Source: Candidatus Thalassarchaeum betae
GTDB taxonomy: Archaea; Thermoplasmatota; Poseidoniia; Poseidoniales; Thalassarchaeaceae
Direction: 5' to 3'
DNA length: 16,953 bases
Assembly (NCBI GenBank): GCA_022448665.1
Contig: JAKUUO010000026.1
Coordinates: 1 to 16,953, forward strand
The notes under the pieces were generated by a model. The model was not told where the DNA came from, did no database searches, and saw only the letters and a program-made list of their open reading frames with translations. Both the position numbers and the translations under genes were made by a program. The stretch's first letter is position 1. Each line of letters opens with the position of its first letter. Shown one piece after another: positions 7,187 through 16,000 of the stretch.

Positions 7187-8298
7187 GCGAGGGTCTCGGC
7201 CAGCGCTTCAAGCAGCATCCCGACGTCGTCGGCGTCGTTGTCGATGTGAGGTGAAACTCTGAGCAGACCGGCCCGGCTTGTCACCAATATCCCATACTCG
7301 TCCTGCAGTCTGCGGGCCACCTCCTCACTGCTGACACCCTCTGGAAGTCGCAGACTCACTATGGCGCTCCGCTCGGCTTGTGAGAGAGGGGAGGCAATTT
7401 TGAGATCTAGATTCACGGCGCCCTCGATAACAGAGTCAGCCAGAGACAGGTCGTGCCTCCAGACCTCGTCCATGCCCATCTGCACCAGTTCATCGACTGC
7501 TGCTGCGAGTCCTAGAGCTGCACCGAAGTGGATAGTGGTGTACTCGAAACGACTGGCGTCATCGGCAAGCTCCAGCCGATCGGCCCTCAAGTCCCAGAGA
7601 TCGGCGTGGCTACGGAAGCCCAGCAGCCCCGGTACCAAGCCGTCCCTCATCGAGGGCGAGATGTATCCAACCGCGGCACCATAGGTGCCGCGAAGCCACT
7701 TGTAACCGGATGAGACCAGAGCGTCAGCACCTGTTGCTGAGGCGTCGATGGGCAGCATACCCATCGACTGCGTCGCATCAACAATCAGAATAGCCCCCAC
7801 AGAATGCGCCGCCTCGGCGAATCTTGGCAGGTCGTAGCGCTGGCCGTTGGAGTACTCAACATGCGACAGGGTGACCACAGAGGTATCCTGATCAATCAAT
7901 GCGAAAATCTCCTCTGGGTCCGTGTAGAGGTCCTCATCGTGGCCAGCTAGGCGGATTTCAGCACCGTTCTCCTCAGCGACCCTGCGCCACGGGTAGACGG
8001 TGGACGGGAAGGAGGCGCGCGTCGAGACGATGTTACTGCCGCTGGGAGGAGATATCGCCCAAGCGAGCGAGCAGAGCAGTTCAGTAGCGCTCGAACCGAC
8101 GCAAACGTCCTCGATATCGCATGACAGCAACCTCGCGGCAGCTCGGCGTAGTGGCATCATACCGTTCTTCTCGGCCTCGCCGTCGAACTCAGCAGCGCCC
8201 CCGCGTGCGAGCGCTTCGGACCATTCCAATGAGACCCTGTGCGCAGCTGGGGACGTAGTGGCGACGTTCGCGTAGGACAGGTTGGTCCAACTCGGCAT
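7177..8298 (-). CDS. Class V PLP-dependent aminotransferase-family enzyme (not a typical cysteine desulfurase)
   Basis: This is a fold-type I PLP enzyme of the class V group (cysteine desulfurases, serine-glyoxylate transaminases, kynureninase, isopenicillin N epimerase-like), 373 aa. Seen: the cofactor phosphate-site region GSSATELL (68-75), SHVEYSNG (145-152), the pyridine-N Asp174 with Gln177 in VDATQSMG, and the Schiff-base Lys200 in SSGYKWLRGTYG. A C-terminal domain ends in LLRVSPHIDNDADDV. The C-terminal loop that carries the catalytic Cys in SufS/CsdA reads VTSRAGLLRVSPH here, with no Cys, so a SufS-like sulfur-transfer role is unlikely. An isopenicillin-epimerase-like or amino-acid lyase role is possible; I cannot name the substrate. 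GAGGGT (8304-8309) precedes the ATG. It is last in the lonB-containing run and overlaps the exporter gene tail to tail. Confidence 0.82.
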   Translation of the reverse strand: MPSWTNLSYANVATTSPAAHRVSLEWSEALARGGAAEFDGEAEKNGMMPLRRAAARLLSCDIEDVCVGSSATELLCSLAWAISPPSGSNIVSTRASFPSTVYPWRRVAEENGAEIRLAGHDEDLYTDPEEIFALIDQDTSVVTLSHVEYSNGQRYDLPRFAEAAHSVGAILIVDATQSMGMLPIDASATGADALVSSGYKWLRGTYGAAVGYISPSMRDGLVPGLLGFRSHADLWDLRADRLELADDASRFEYTTIHFGAALGLAAAVDELVQMGMDEVWRHDLSLADSVIEGAVNLDLKIASPLSQAERSAIVSLRLPEGVSSEEVARRLQDEYGILVTSRAGLLRVSPHIDNDADDVGMLLEALAETLAQM

Positions 8299-8344
8299 AC
8301 CAGACCCTCGGAGGCAGAGCGACAGGAGTCCTGCTCTTCAAGGC

Positions 8345-8620
8345 TCAGGAGCGCCTGAATTCGGCTAGAATCGTCTCGAGAGCGGTCTGAATCTGCAGGC
8401 ACATGGGGCCGTAGTGGATGGGTAGGTTGGCATCGTTGAAGATATCGTCTAGTATGGAGGCAGTCATGCCGAGCCTCAGGTCCATCTCCTTGTCCTTGTT
8501 GAGAAGCCACTTCTCCACTGCGTCGTTCGACAGGGTCCTGATGTTGCGAGGGACCTGCCTGTCATCGAGCTGTCCCAGAACCTGAGCAATCTGCTGAATC
8601 CTGTCCTCGATGTCGGTCAC
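8345..8620 (-). CDS. UPF0147 family archaeal protein
   Basis: This is a short all-helical protein of the archaea-specific UPF0147 family, whose function is unknown. From the GTG at 8620 it is 91 aa, the usual size. It carries the family core: a first helix ending in QLDDRQVPRNIR (residues 18-29), then the DAVEKWLL and MTASILDDIFNDANLP blocks, and a terminal helix ending ALETILAEFRR. The start was placed at GTG because AGAGGG (8628-8633) lies seven bases upstream and the family starts there. An in-frame TTG at 8647 would add nine unlike residues. It lies 74 bp after the asparaginase gene and 46 bp before the class V PLP gene, all same strand. Confidence 0.85.
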   Translation of the reverse strand: MTDIEDRIQQIAQVLGQLDDRQVPRNIRTLSNDAVEKWLLNKDKEMDLRLGMTASILDDIFNDANLPIHYGPMCLQIQTALETILAEFRRS

Positions 8621-8627
8621 GCATATC

Positions 8628-8633
8628 CCTCTG
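8628..8633 (-). promoter_or_regulatory. Ribosome-binding site of the UPF0147 gene
   Basis: The minus strand reads AGAGGG, seven bases before a GTG. It decides the GTG start at 8620 over the upstream TTG at 8647. Confidence 0.5.
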
Positions 8634-8694
8634 GCGCGGCCACCCAAGGGGGCTCCTTAAGCGCATCCCCGGAACGAAGCCGCATCGGTCTGGC

Positions 8695-9480
8695 TCAGCC
8701 TGTCCAAGCAGCCCATGGCATGTCAGTGTTCGAGTGCCCACGACCCTCCCCCTCGGAACCAAGCGAAATCAGTCCGACCGATATTCCCTCGTCGATTAAC
8801 TCGTCGATTCCCCATCGCATGGCGGCATCAAGTGAGTCGCCAGTCGAGCGAATTCGCTCATAGACCCTGTAACTGAGCAGAGCCTTGGTGATTGCCTCTC
8901 CCACGCCGGTAGCGGCGACGGCTAGGTCGCCCTGGGCCCAGAAGCCAGAGCCGGGCAGCGGGACATCACCCACCCTTCCGGCAGGGCGGTAGCTTGTCCC
9001 TCCAGTGCTGGTCGCGCAGGCCAGTGATCCGGTGGGGTCCCTAGCGATAACTCCCACAGTGTCGCCGGACTCGTCCTTGGGCGGTCGGCCTTCAACAGCG
9101 GCCTTGGGGTGGCCTCTGGCATCTGCCCAGTCCCTCGCCCCGTCCCCTACGAGGCCGTTGATCTCCTCGTCGAGCAGGTCGGCTGCGACGCGAATAGGAT
9201 TGGGGGTGTCGCGCATCGCTATGACGAAGCCCATGCGACCGTCCGAGGTCTGCAAGGAGGCATCGAGAAGAATCGAGCCGTCGTTTCGGAATACCGCCCC
9301 TGTGCCGGCGTTGAACACCGGGTCGTCCTCAAGCAGGATGCACGCCTCGATGGCTGCCTCGACGGCAGAGCCGCCGGCTTGGAGGATCTCGGCTGCACGC
9401 TGCACCGCGGCCTCGACGTTGTGCTGCCTGTCTGGGCCCGGTCCGGCGCCACCATGTGCCACTGCTGCCGGTGTCGTCAT
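8695..9480 (-). CDS. Isoaspartyl peptidase / L-asparaginase (N-terminal nucleophile hydrolase, T2 family)
   Basis: This is a plant-type asparaginase that cleaves itself into alpha and beta chains and then hydrolyses isoaspartyl dipeptides and asparagine. That recycles damaged peptides and releases aspartate. Seen in 261 aa: VAHGGAG (7-13) at the start, FNAGTGAVFRNDG (56-68), LDASLQTSDGRMG (72-84) and NPIRVA (94-99). The autocleavage site is GDTVG with nucleophile Thr141, followed by ATSTGGTSYRPAGRVGD (156-172) with the substrate-binding Arg169/Asp172, and the second TGxGE block at 191-195. Plant and bacterial members are usually about 310 aa; the loss is mainly in the alpha-chain linker and C terminus, so it is a compact form but with all key residues. 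An SD, AGGTGAT, overlaps the MFS stop eight bases upstream, so translation is probably coupled to that transporter. Confidence 0.88.
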   Translation of the reverse strand: MTTPAAVAHGGAGPGPDRQHNVEAAVQRAAEILQAGGSAVEAAIEACILLEDDPVFNAGTGAVFRNDGSILLDASLQTSDGRMGFVIAMRDTPNPIRVAADLLDEEINGLVGDGARDWADARGHPKAAVEGRPPKDESGDTVGVIARDPTGSLACATSTGGTSYRPAGRVGDVPLPGSGFWAQGDLAVAATGVGEAITKALLSYRVYERIRSTGDSLDAAMRWGIDELIDEGISVGLISLGSEGEGRGHSNTDMPWAAWTG

Positions 9481-9483
9481 TCA

Positions 9484-9490
9484 ATCACCT
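9484..9490 (-). promoter_or_regulatory. Ribosome-binding site of the asparaginase gene, overlapping the MFS stop codon
   Basis: The minus strand reads AGGTGAT, whose AG is the end of the TAG stop of the MFS gene. It is a strong archaeal SD three bases before the ATG proper (with TGA between), favouring translational coupling. Confidence 0.6.
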
Positions 9491-10823
9491 ATGCGGTTCT
9501 CCTTCGGGCGGTTGGCTCGCCGCTCAGTCGCAGCCTCAATTGGAGTATGATGGCTAGGACGAATATGATTCCTGCGACTCGGAAGCAGGTATGGTAGGTC
9601 CACAGGCCGGTGCCCTGCACCGTCAGTGACCACAGGTAGGCTGCGAAAAGCGGCCCTATGATGCGGGCCATCGCTCCGAAGCCCTCCTGCGCCCCCATCA
9701 CCATTCCCAGCTCATAACCCCCGGCCTTGGTCTCGAAAGTGAGCAAGGACGACTGGGTCGGCGAGAACAGGCCGTTGCCTATGGCGAGTCCGGCCGAGGA
9801 TGCGAAGATGAACCAGCTGAGGTCAGACTGCACATAGGGTATGCTGGCTATCCCGAGGCCGCACAGCAGTGTGCCGACCAGCATGAGTCGCGGCATGCTG
9901 AACCTGTCGGTCAGAGGTCCTATGAGGACTCCTTGGATGATTACCCCCAGCAGGCCGATGAAAGCGAAAATCCAGCCGTTATCCAACTCACTCCAGCCCA
10001 AGCCCCCATCCGCTGGTGCCATTGAAGTGAACAGGATGAACGTCCCATGCATCATGCTGAAACCCATTAGGAAGAGGAAATTGATTGAGACCAGAGTTGA
10101 TACGGCCGGGAACCTCATCACCTTGACGATGCTGGTCATCATGCCTCCGATGCCGCTGAGCACGGAGCCTTCAGAGGGTTCCCTGGCCTCTGGAGGCAGG
10201 CTCTCTGGGAGGCGGGTTATAGCAAGGAAGAGCGATACGAGAGAGAGCATGCTGGAAAACAGGCACGGAAGCAGATAGGGGTGGTCGATCCACAGTTGAC
10301 CGTCGAACGGCGTGCCGATGCCGTTGGCTGGGTCAGACAGAACGCCGCCGATGAACGGGCCGATCATGAAGCCCAGCCCGAAGGATGCCCCAAGGATCCC
10401 CATCCTCCGGGCGATCATCTCAGGCTCGGTGATGTCTCCGATGTAAGCCCTGGCAACGGCGATGTTGCCGTTGCCCGCTCCTGCTAGGAAGCGGGCTACT
10501 ATCGCCATCCCTAGGCTTCCGGACAGGCCGAATACAGTGAAGAAGACGGTGTTCGAGGCCAATCCGAGCATCAGTATGGGTCTGCGACCAGTCCTGTCGC
10601 TGATGGAGCCTAGGACAGGGGTGAAGATGAACTGGGCCAGCGAGTAGACTGCGATGACGATGCCAACCCACAGGTCGCGGCTGCCGACGTCTGTGATGCC
10701 CTCAGCTGCAGCCAGGTCCTGCACGAAGTAGGTCAGGAAGGGGATTACGATGGTGAACCCGATCATATCCACCAGAACGACGAGGAACAGTATGCTCATC
10801 GGTGAGTTCCGATTGTCGCTCAT
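9489..10823 (-). CDS. Major facilitator superfamily transporter (TetA/DHA1-like)
   Basis: This is a twelve-helix MFS transporter, 444 aa from the ATG at 10823. The loop 2-3 signature GSISDRTGRRP lies at residues 72-82, and AVYSLAQFIFTPVLG just before it is typical of the TetA-like DHA1 antiporters. The antiporter-type GASFGLGFMIGPFIGG motif follows in helix 5. A central hydrophilic loop (around LPESLPPEAREPSEGS) separates the two six-helix halves. The second half has GPLTDRFSMPRLM, the repeat of the signature. The family exports drugs or metabolites by proton exchange; the substrate here is unknown. The ORF extends to ATG 10865, but only ATG 10823 has an SD (GGGG). That SD lies in the 3' arm of a perfect hairpin, so start access may be controlled. 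It lies 58 bp after the lonB stop and is followed at 8 bp by the asparaginase gene. Confidence 0.87.
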   Translation of the reverse strand: MSDNRNSPMSILFLVVLVDMIGFTIVIPFLTYFVQDLAAAEGITDVGSRDLWVGIVIAVYSLAQFIFTPVLGSISDRTGRRPILMLGLASNTVFFTVFGLSGSLGMAIVARFLAGAGNGNIAVARAYIGDITEPEMIARRMGILGASFGLGFMIGPFIGGVLSDPANGIGTPFDGQLWIDHPYLLPCLFSSMLSLVSLFLAITRLPESLPPEAREPSEGSVLSGIGGMMTSIVKVMRFPAVSTLVSINFLFLMGFSMMHGTFILFTSMAPADGGLGWSELDNGWIFAFIGLLGVIIQGVLIGPLTDRFSMPRLMLVGTLLCGLGIASIPYVQSDLSWFIFASSAGLAIGNGLFSPTQSSLLTFETKAGGYELGMVMGAQEGFGAMARIIGPLFAAYLWSLTVQGTGLWTYHTCFRVAGIIFVLAIILQLRLRLSGEPTARRRTA

Positions 10824-10829
10824 GGCCAT

Positions 10830-10844
10830 CCCCGCTTTGCGGGG
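10830..10844 (-). promoter_or_regulatory. GC-rich hairpin containing the MFS ribosome-binding site
   Basis: On the minus strand CCCCGC-AAA-GCGGGG forms a perfect 6-bp stem with a 3-base loop. The 3' arm is the only SD-like sequence for ATG 10823, six bases on. The stem would hide the SD in mRNA. It could equally be a protein-binding site in the DNA. Confidence 0.4.
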
Positions 10845-10881
10845 ATGATACGTGACTTGAAGCATTACGGCGAGGCGCCGC

Positions 10882-12936
10882 TCAAGCAGAAGGTTGGGTG
10901 TCGGTCCCCTTGGCGATGGTATCTATCACATTGGAGAGACGCTCGACAAGACTGACCTTATCCTCTGCTCCCACGAGAGCGTACTCGAGAACCTCGTCGA
11001 GCGAGTCAACTGCGAACACTTCGATCTTTTTCTCCCACTTCTCGTCCATCAGGACATCCTGCAGGTTCGCACGGGGTATCACAACCTTCTCGATTCCGGA
11101 CTTGGCAGCCGCCTCGATTTTGGCAGTCACGCCGCCGACTGGGAGTATCTCGCCTCGAACCGAGAGCGAGCCCGTCATAGCGAGGTTCTGTTCGATCGGC
11201 ACGCCCTCGAAGGCACTGATGATGGCAGTTGCCATCGTGATTGACGCGCTGTCTCCGTCGACGTTGTGAGTGCCGGGAAACTGGACATGCAGGTCGTAGT
11301 CCTTGATGTCCTTGCCAGTGAGCTTCTTGATTACGGCACTGATGTTGGTCACACTCTCGTTGGCCAAGTCCGACAGTCCCCCAGTTGCTATGACTCGCCC
11401 GGACATCCCCTGAGCGGGTGTGACCATCGCCTCCACCGGCAGAACGACTCCGGAGTAGTCGGAAAGCCCGCTGTCAGCGCCGAGCACGGCGAGTCCGTTG
11501 ACTCGTCCGACGCGGTGCCCTCGGTTTACCAGCAGAGCGTACTCGGACTGGCGCTCGAGGTAGCGGTCCGCTACCTGCTGCTCGAGAGGTTTAGCAATCT
11601 CCCTGGCCCGAGTAACGTGTACCGAGCGAGTCAGTTCGGCGCTCTCTTCGGCTGCTAGGTCGCCGGCTATGCGCACCAGACCGCCGAGCTCGCGAAGTCG
11701 CAGTGACAGTTTGCCCCGGCGCCCGCTGCGTCTCTGCGCCTCCTTGAGGACCAGTGAGATTGAGTCGCGGTCGAAGTGTGGAATCGCCTTGCCGGAGTCC
11801 TTGTCCATCTCGTTCCGGACCTCCTGCGCTATGAAGCGGATGAGGCGTCGGCGGTTGCGCTCGGTGTCCGGCATGTCGGTGTTGACGTAGATCTCGTAGC
11901 CGTAGCCTCGGATGCGGCTTCGTAGTGCGGGGTGCATGTTCTGGACGCTGTCGAGGTTGCCGGCAGCGATGAGGATGAAATCGGTGGGCACGGGCTCCGA
12001 CTTGGTCAGTGCACCGGAGGAGCGCTCGGAGCGGCCGCTGATCGAGAGCTCCTTCTCCTGCATCGCGATGAGCAGAGCCTGCTGCTCCTCCATCCTCAGC
12101 ATGCGGATCTCGTCGATGTAGAGGACGCCCTTGTTGGCCCGGTGCACGGCACCGGGCTCGACCCTCTCGTGTGCTGGAGTAGCCAGATCGGCACCAGACT
12201 GGAACGGATCGTGGCGGACGTCGCCCAGCAGAGCCCCAGCGAGAGTCCCGGTGGCGTCTATGAAAGGGGGCTCGTCGTCGCGCTCGTGCTTGATGAGTAG
12301 CTTCGGTAGGTTCGCCTCGTCGCCGGCTGTCAGACGGGTTCGTAGGAAGAAGTAGCCGAATACGAGGATGAATGAGCCGAAGATGAAAGTCAGTATCTCG
12401 CCGCTGGAGATGGTCGCCAACAGGAGAGCGGCCCCAATGACGAGGGCGACGAACAGCAGGGTGCGGTTGGTGCGTTCCCTCTGTATTCGAATCTGGGCCT
12501 TGCGCTCGGAGAGAATGCGGGACCCGCGTCCAGCAGGGACGGTGCGGACGATGGGTTCATTCTCGTCATCTGGGTTGCGGTAGACCATGATGTCCTCGAG
12601 CTGCTCGCCCGGCAGGAACTCGGTCATCGAGCGTGCCAGCATCGACTTGCCAGTACCAGGCTCGCCGACCATGATGACGTGGCGTCGCTGCTCGGCGGCT
12701 TTGCGCACCACTATCGAGGCGGCTTCCTGCCCGATGACCTGATCGACCAGTTTCGGGGGAATCGGCACATCTGCGGTCGAGGTTATGTCGACCCCGGAGA
12801 TCCACTCCTCCACGGGTGTCTCACAGACCGGATCCTTGTCTTGGGAGACGCCGAAAGCAGGTCCGTCTTCCCATGATTCCAAGGCATCCTGATCAGGCTG
12901 CTCGATGTCGTCCGACTGGGCTGACTCACCGCTCAT
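10882..12936 (-). CDS. lonB: Archaeal membrane-anchored ATP-dependent protease LonB
   Basis: LonB is an ATP-driven hexameric protease bound to the inner face of the membrane. It degrades misfolded and regulatory proteins and takes over membrane quality control in archaea that lack FtsH. Domains in 684 aa: an acidic N-terminal extension (1-50), then an AAA+ module with Walker A GEPGTGKS (91-98). Two transmembrane helices (about 160-178 and 181-198) are inserted inside the AAA module, the LonB hallmark. Walker B VLYIDE is at 271-276 and the sensor/arginine-finger region LRSRIR at 338-343. The protease domain (about 480-660) has catalytic Ser563 in GDSAS and Lys606 in GGVTAKIEAA, the Lon dyad. 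An SD, GGGGGAG (12941-12947), precedes the ATG by four bases. Upstream, 78 bp separate it from the surface-protein gene and contain a 9-bp inverted repeat. Confidence 0.96.
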   Translation of the reverse strand: MSGESAQSDDIEQPDQDALESWEDGPAFGVSQDKDPVCETPVEEWISGVDITSTADVPIPPKLVDQVIGQEAASIVVRKAAEQRRHVIMVGEPGTGKSMLARSMTEFLPGEQLEDIMVYRNPDDENEPIVRTVPAGRGSRILSERKAQIRIQRERTNRTLLFVALVIGAALLLATISSGEILTFIFGSFILVFGYFFLRTRLTAGDEANLPKLLIKHERDDEPPFIDATGTLAGALLGDVRHDPFQSGADLATPAHERVEPGAVHRANKGVLYIDEIRMLRMEEQQALLIAMQEKELSISGRSERSSGALTKSEPVPTDFILIAAGNLDSVQNMHPALRSRIRGYGYEIYVNTDMPDTERNRRRLIRFIAQEVRNEMDKDSGKAIPHFDRDSISLVLKEAQRRSGRRGKLSLRLRELGGLVRIAGDLAAEESAELTRSVHVTRAREIAKPLEQQVADRYLERQSEYALLVNRGHRVGRVNGLAVLGADSGLSDYSGVVLPVEAMVTPAQGMSGRVIATGGLSDLANESVTNISAVIKKLTGKDIKDYDLHVQFPGTHNVDGDSASITMATAIISAFEGVPIEQNLAMTGSLSVRGEILPVGGVTAKIEAAAKSGIEKVVIPRANLQDVLMDEKWEKKIEVFAVDSLDEVLEYALVGAEDKVSLVERLSNVIDTIAKGTDTQPSA

Positions 12937-13014
12937 ATCGCTCCCCCGGAAATCTGGCTGACGCTCGCACCTTCTTGAAGGTGCGTCATGGCCGGCATTC
13001 GCAAATAGGTGCGA
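12937..13014 (-). promoter_or_regulatory. lonB upstream region with perfect inverted repeat
   Basis: This 78-bp spacer lies between the surface-protein stop and lonB. A perfect inverted repeat with 9-bp arms (CGCACCTTC / GAAGGTGCG) and a 2-bp centre spans 12966-12985, about 30-49 bases before the lonB ATG. Nearer the ATG is the SD GGGGGAG at 12941-12947. An AT-rich stretch at about 12999-13007 (minus strand CCTATTTGC) is the only TATA-like candidate, which would put the repeat at or just after the transcription start. It may be an operator for lonB or a terminator hairpin for the gene before; no U-run follows, which argues against a terminator. Confidence 0.45.
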
Positions 13015-16000
13015 TTACTGGCGTCGGCTGAGGTACTCAGCACCATAGTAGTGCCACTGTTCCATGGTCCATCCTGGGGGCAGTCCCTCGGGCGGAAGTG
13101 GCGGCATCATAGGTGGTGGTGGTGGTACGTCCTCTGGCAGGCCCTCCTCGGCTTCCTCAGAGTGCTCATATTCCTCATCGCGAACCGTGCTGGCGTAGTC
13201 GATTGCCGACTCTGAGGCGAGGCCCTGGCGTCGCAGGGTGATGGCAAGCGCGAGGACCAGTGCAATAGACAGCAGAAGTCCGATTCCCATCAATCCCATC
13301 GATATCATGGCGCTGGTGCCGGCGGATCCGGTTTCTGGGTCCTCGTCCACAGGCTCATCGATGACCTCCTGCGGGGCGATGGCGTATATCCTGTGCTGCT
13401 CCTCCGTAACGCGATCGAAGCCGTTCTGGTCGACGCCTTCGACTGAGAGCGTGATGTAGTCGCCGACACCTAGGCCGGCGCCGCTGACGTGGTTGGCGAT
13501 GAATGGCCCGAGGTTGTGCGAGATGCCCGATGAGTGGCAGATTCCAGTGATGCTGTTGCAGATTGTCCAGAGGACCTTGATGTCGGTCAGTTCGTGCTGT
13601 CCCGCGTTCTGAATCACGAATGTCGGATTGGTGCCGTACTCGACCGTGTCGAAACTAGCCACAAGGTCGGTTTCCCAGAAGAGCGGCAGGTCGTCGACGA
13701 CGTCGACAATGATGATGGAGGCACTAGCATCTCCGTGCCTGTCTTCCAAGGTGATAGTGACCACCTCTTCCCCAGACTCTTCCCACGCCATAGTCAGTAT
13801 GCCGGTTATAGGATTGAACTGGGCTGCACCGGGAACGAAGGTCATCGCCGTGGCCCAGATCTCTTCATCTGGGTCGTCGATGTCGGTCATCCTGTCGAGC
13901 AGCTCAAGGGTGATCCTGTCGCCGATCTTGACCGTGAACTCGTCGATTCCGGTCAGGTCGATGCGGGGCGCATCGTTGACGTTGAGGACGTGGAAGGTGA
14001 TTACGGTGTCCGAGAACTTGACGCCGTCACTGGCCCTGACGGTGATTTCGGAGATTCCGGTGGAATCGTCGTCGAGCGAGCTGACAGAGAGAGAGTGGCC
14101 TGAGATGCTTGCATCGACCAGTGACTCGTCTGAGTTACTGAGCAGTTCAAGCGTCAGTCCTGAGACTGGGACGGGGTAGCCGTTGTCATCGGTGTCGGAC
14201 AGGAACTCTGACAGGCCGATGCTGGCGGAGCCGCCTTCTTCGAAGGACTGAGTCGGTATAGATGCCCACCTAGGAGCACCGTTCTCTATCACGTTGAACA
14301 TCATCATGCCGGAGTTCACGTCGTCGCCGTCATCTACTGTGACGAACATGCCCTGTGGGACGGGATTGCCCTGGCCGTCTCTGATGACCTGGCTGAACTC
14401 GACGACTATTTCGAGCGTCGAGGGGTCCCACTCCACGAACTCTGGAGAGTTACTGTCGATGCTGAGCAACGAGATCGGCGTCTCGGCGTCGTGGACGAGG
14501 CCGACCACAGAAACCCTCTCTTGGGTCTCGACCTTCACAGTAGGCATCCCGGCGTACTGAGAGTGCCCGTTGCCCAGAACGATGGGCAGGGCGTTTTTCA
14601 ATTCGAAGGCTGCGGCGGATATCGTCCAGTCGCTTGACTGGCCGCCAGCATCGGTCCACTTGATTCTGAGGTCGTATTCTCCCACCTCAGCACTGAGAGG
14701 AACTGCGATGGTGTGGACATAGCGGGCGTTGCCGCCGCTTCCCACCATGTCAATATCAGTGATCCATGTGTCGTCCCACATCTCGGAGCCTGTCTTGGCG
14801 TAGTGCATCGTAGGTGTCAGCGTGGACATGTCGTCAACCAAATCGTTGGGCAGGGCGGTCGACTCAAACTGGATGGTGTCGCCCCTCTCGATCGAGGTCG
14901 AGGCTATGGCCGTCGGCTGGTTGGAGACGGGCGGCATGTCGTGCAGCGCGCTGTCGTCTGCGTAGTCGTTCGACGAGACGCGATCCGCGGTGAGACCGAG
15001 GAGCATGGCTCGGAAAGTCGTGGCGCCGGATGCGTAGGGCGTGATTTGGGATGTGTCGAAATCAACGGTCAGCGTCTGAGTTCCGGCGGTGGCGAGGTTG
15101 GCGATTGAAGCGCCGCCGATGTAGATCTCGTCGAGTCCTTGGAGTTCGTAGATGGCGATCTCGCCACCGTCGTTGTAGGGGTCGACGCCGTAGTTGGTAA
15201 TCTCGACGGAGACATCCAAGATATCTCCCGGAACGAAGCCGAGGTTGCCGTTCTGGTTCTCAACCCGGAAGTCGGAGACGCCCACGTCGACGAGCGGAAT
15301 CATGTCGAGGTCGACGGCCGAGAGGAAGGTGTTGTACGAGGTGTGCGGTCCGTCCATCAGGGCGAGGACGGGCCAGAAGTTCTCGAACTGGGTGTTCCCG
15401 GGTGCCGCTCTAACCGTGTTCAGTGGAACCGTCCAAGTCCTCTCAGCGACGTTGTTCGGGGTCAGGGTCAGCTGCTCGAAGCCGTTGTTGTTGCTGTTGA
15501 GGAGCCACTCCCTCCAGTTGTTGTGGGGCCTGTTGCCGTTGTCGTAGGCATCGGCGCCGACCTGCTCGGTGACCGCTCCGTAGAGGTAGACGGTGACCGA
15601 AGACGACGATCCTAGGTAGGTCACCTCGACGGTGATGGTGACCTCGTCGCCGGCGCTGTTCAGGACGATAGAGAGTTCCATTGCGTAGTCGGATACATCC
15701 GAGCCCATGCACCCGCCGGCCGAGTAGTCGGCGTCGTAGTAGTTGGTTCCGGCGGAGCCGACCTTGTAGCAGGTCCCGCTCTGGGCGTCGGCGAAGCCGA
15801 ATGTCGGGTAGCCGCTTGAGGCCGCCATCACGTGGTCCGTCCTGTAGATCGGGCCGTCGGAGGGCCAGCCTCCGGAAGAGGACTCGAAGAACGAGACGAA
15901 GGTGAAGTCCTCGCCGTTCGAGCTCTTGAGGTTGTCAAGCGAAGGGGCCGCGCTGTCCATGCACGGCCCGCACCAGTGCGCTCCGACGTATTCGCCGAAC

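Noticed and set aside
13112..13126. GGT trinucleotide repeat as a possible microsatellite
   Set aside because: It is the poly-proline codon run in the tail of the surface protein; five units is too short to claim instability.
13534..14179. Two long plus-strand reading frames opposite the surface protein (13534-14103 and 13628-14179)
   Set aside because: They are antisense to a clearly coding frame, have low-complexity Ser or Asp/Gly-rich translations without family motifs, and reflect high-GC codon bias.
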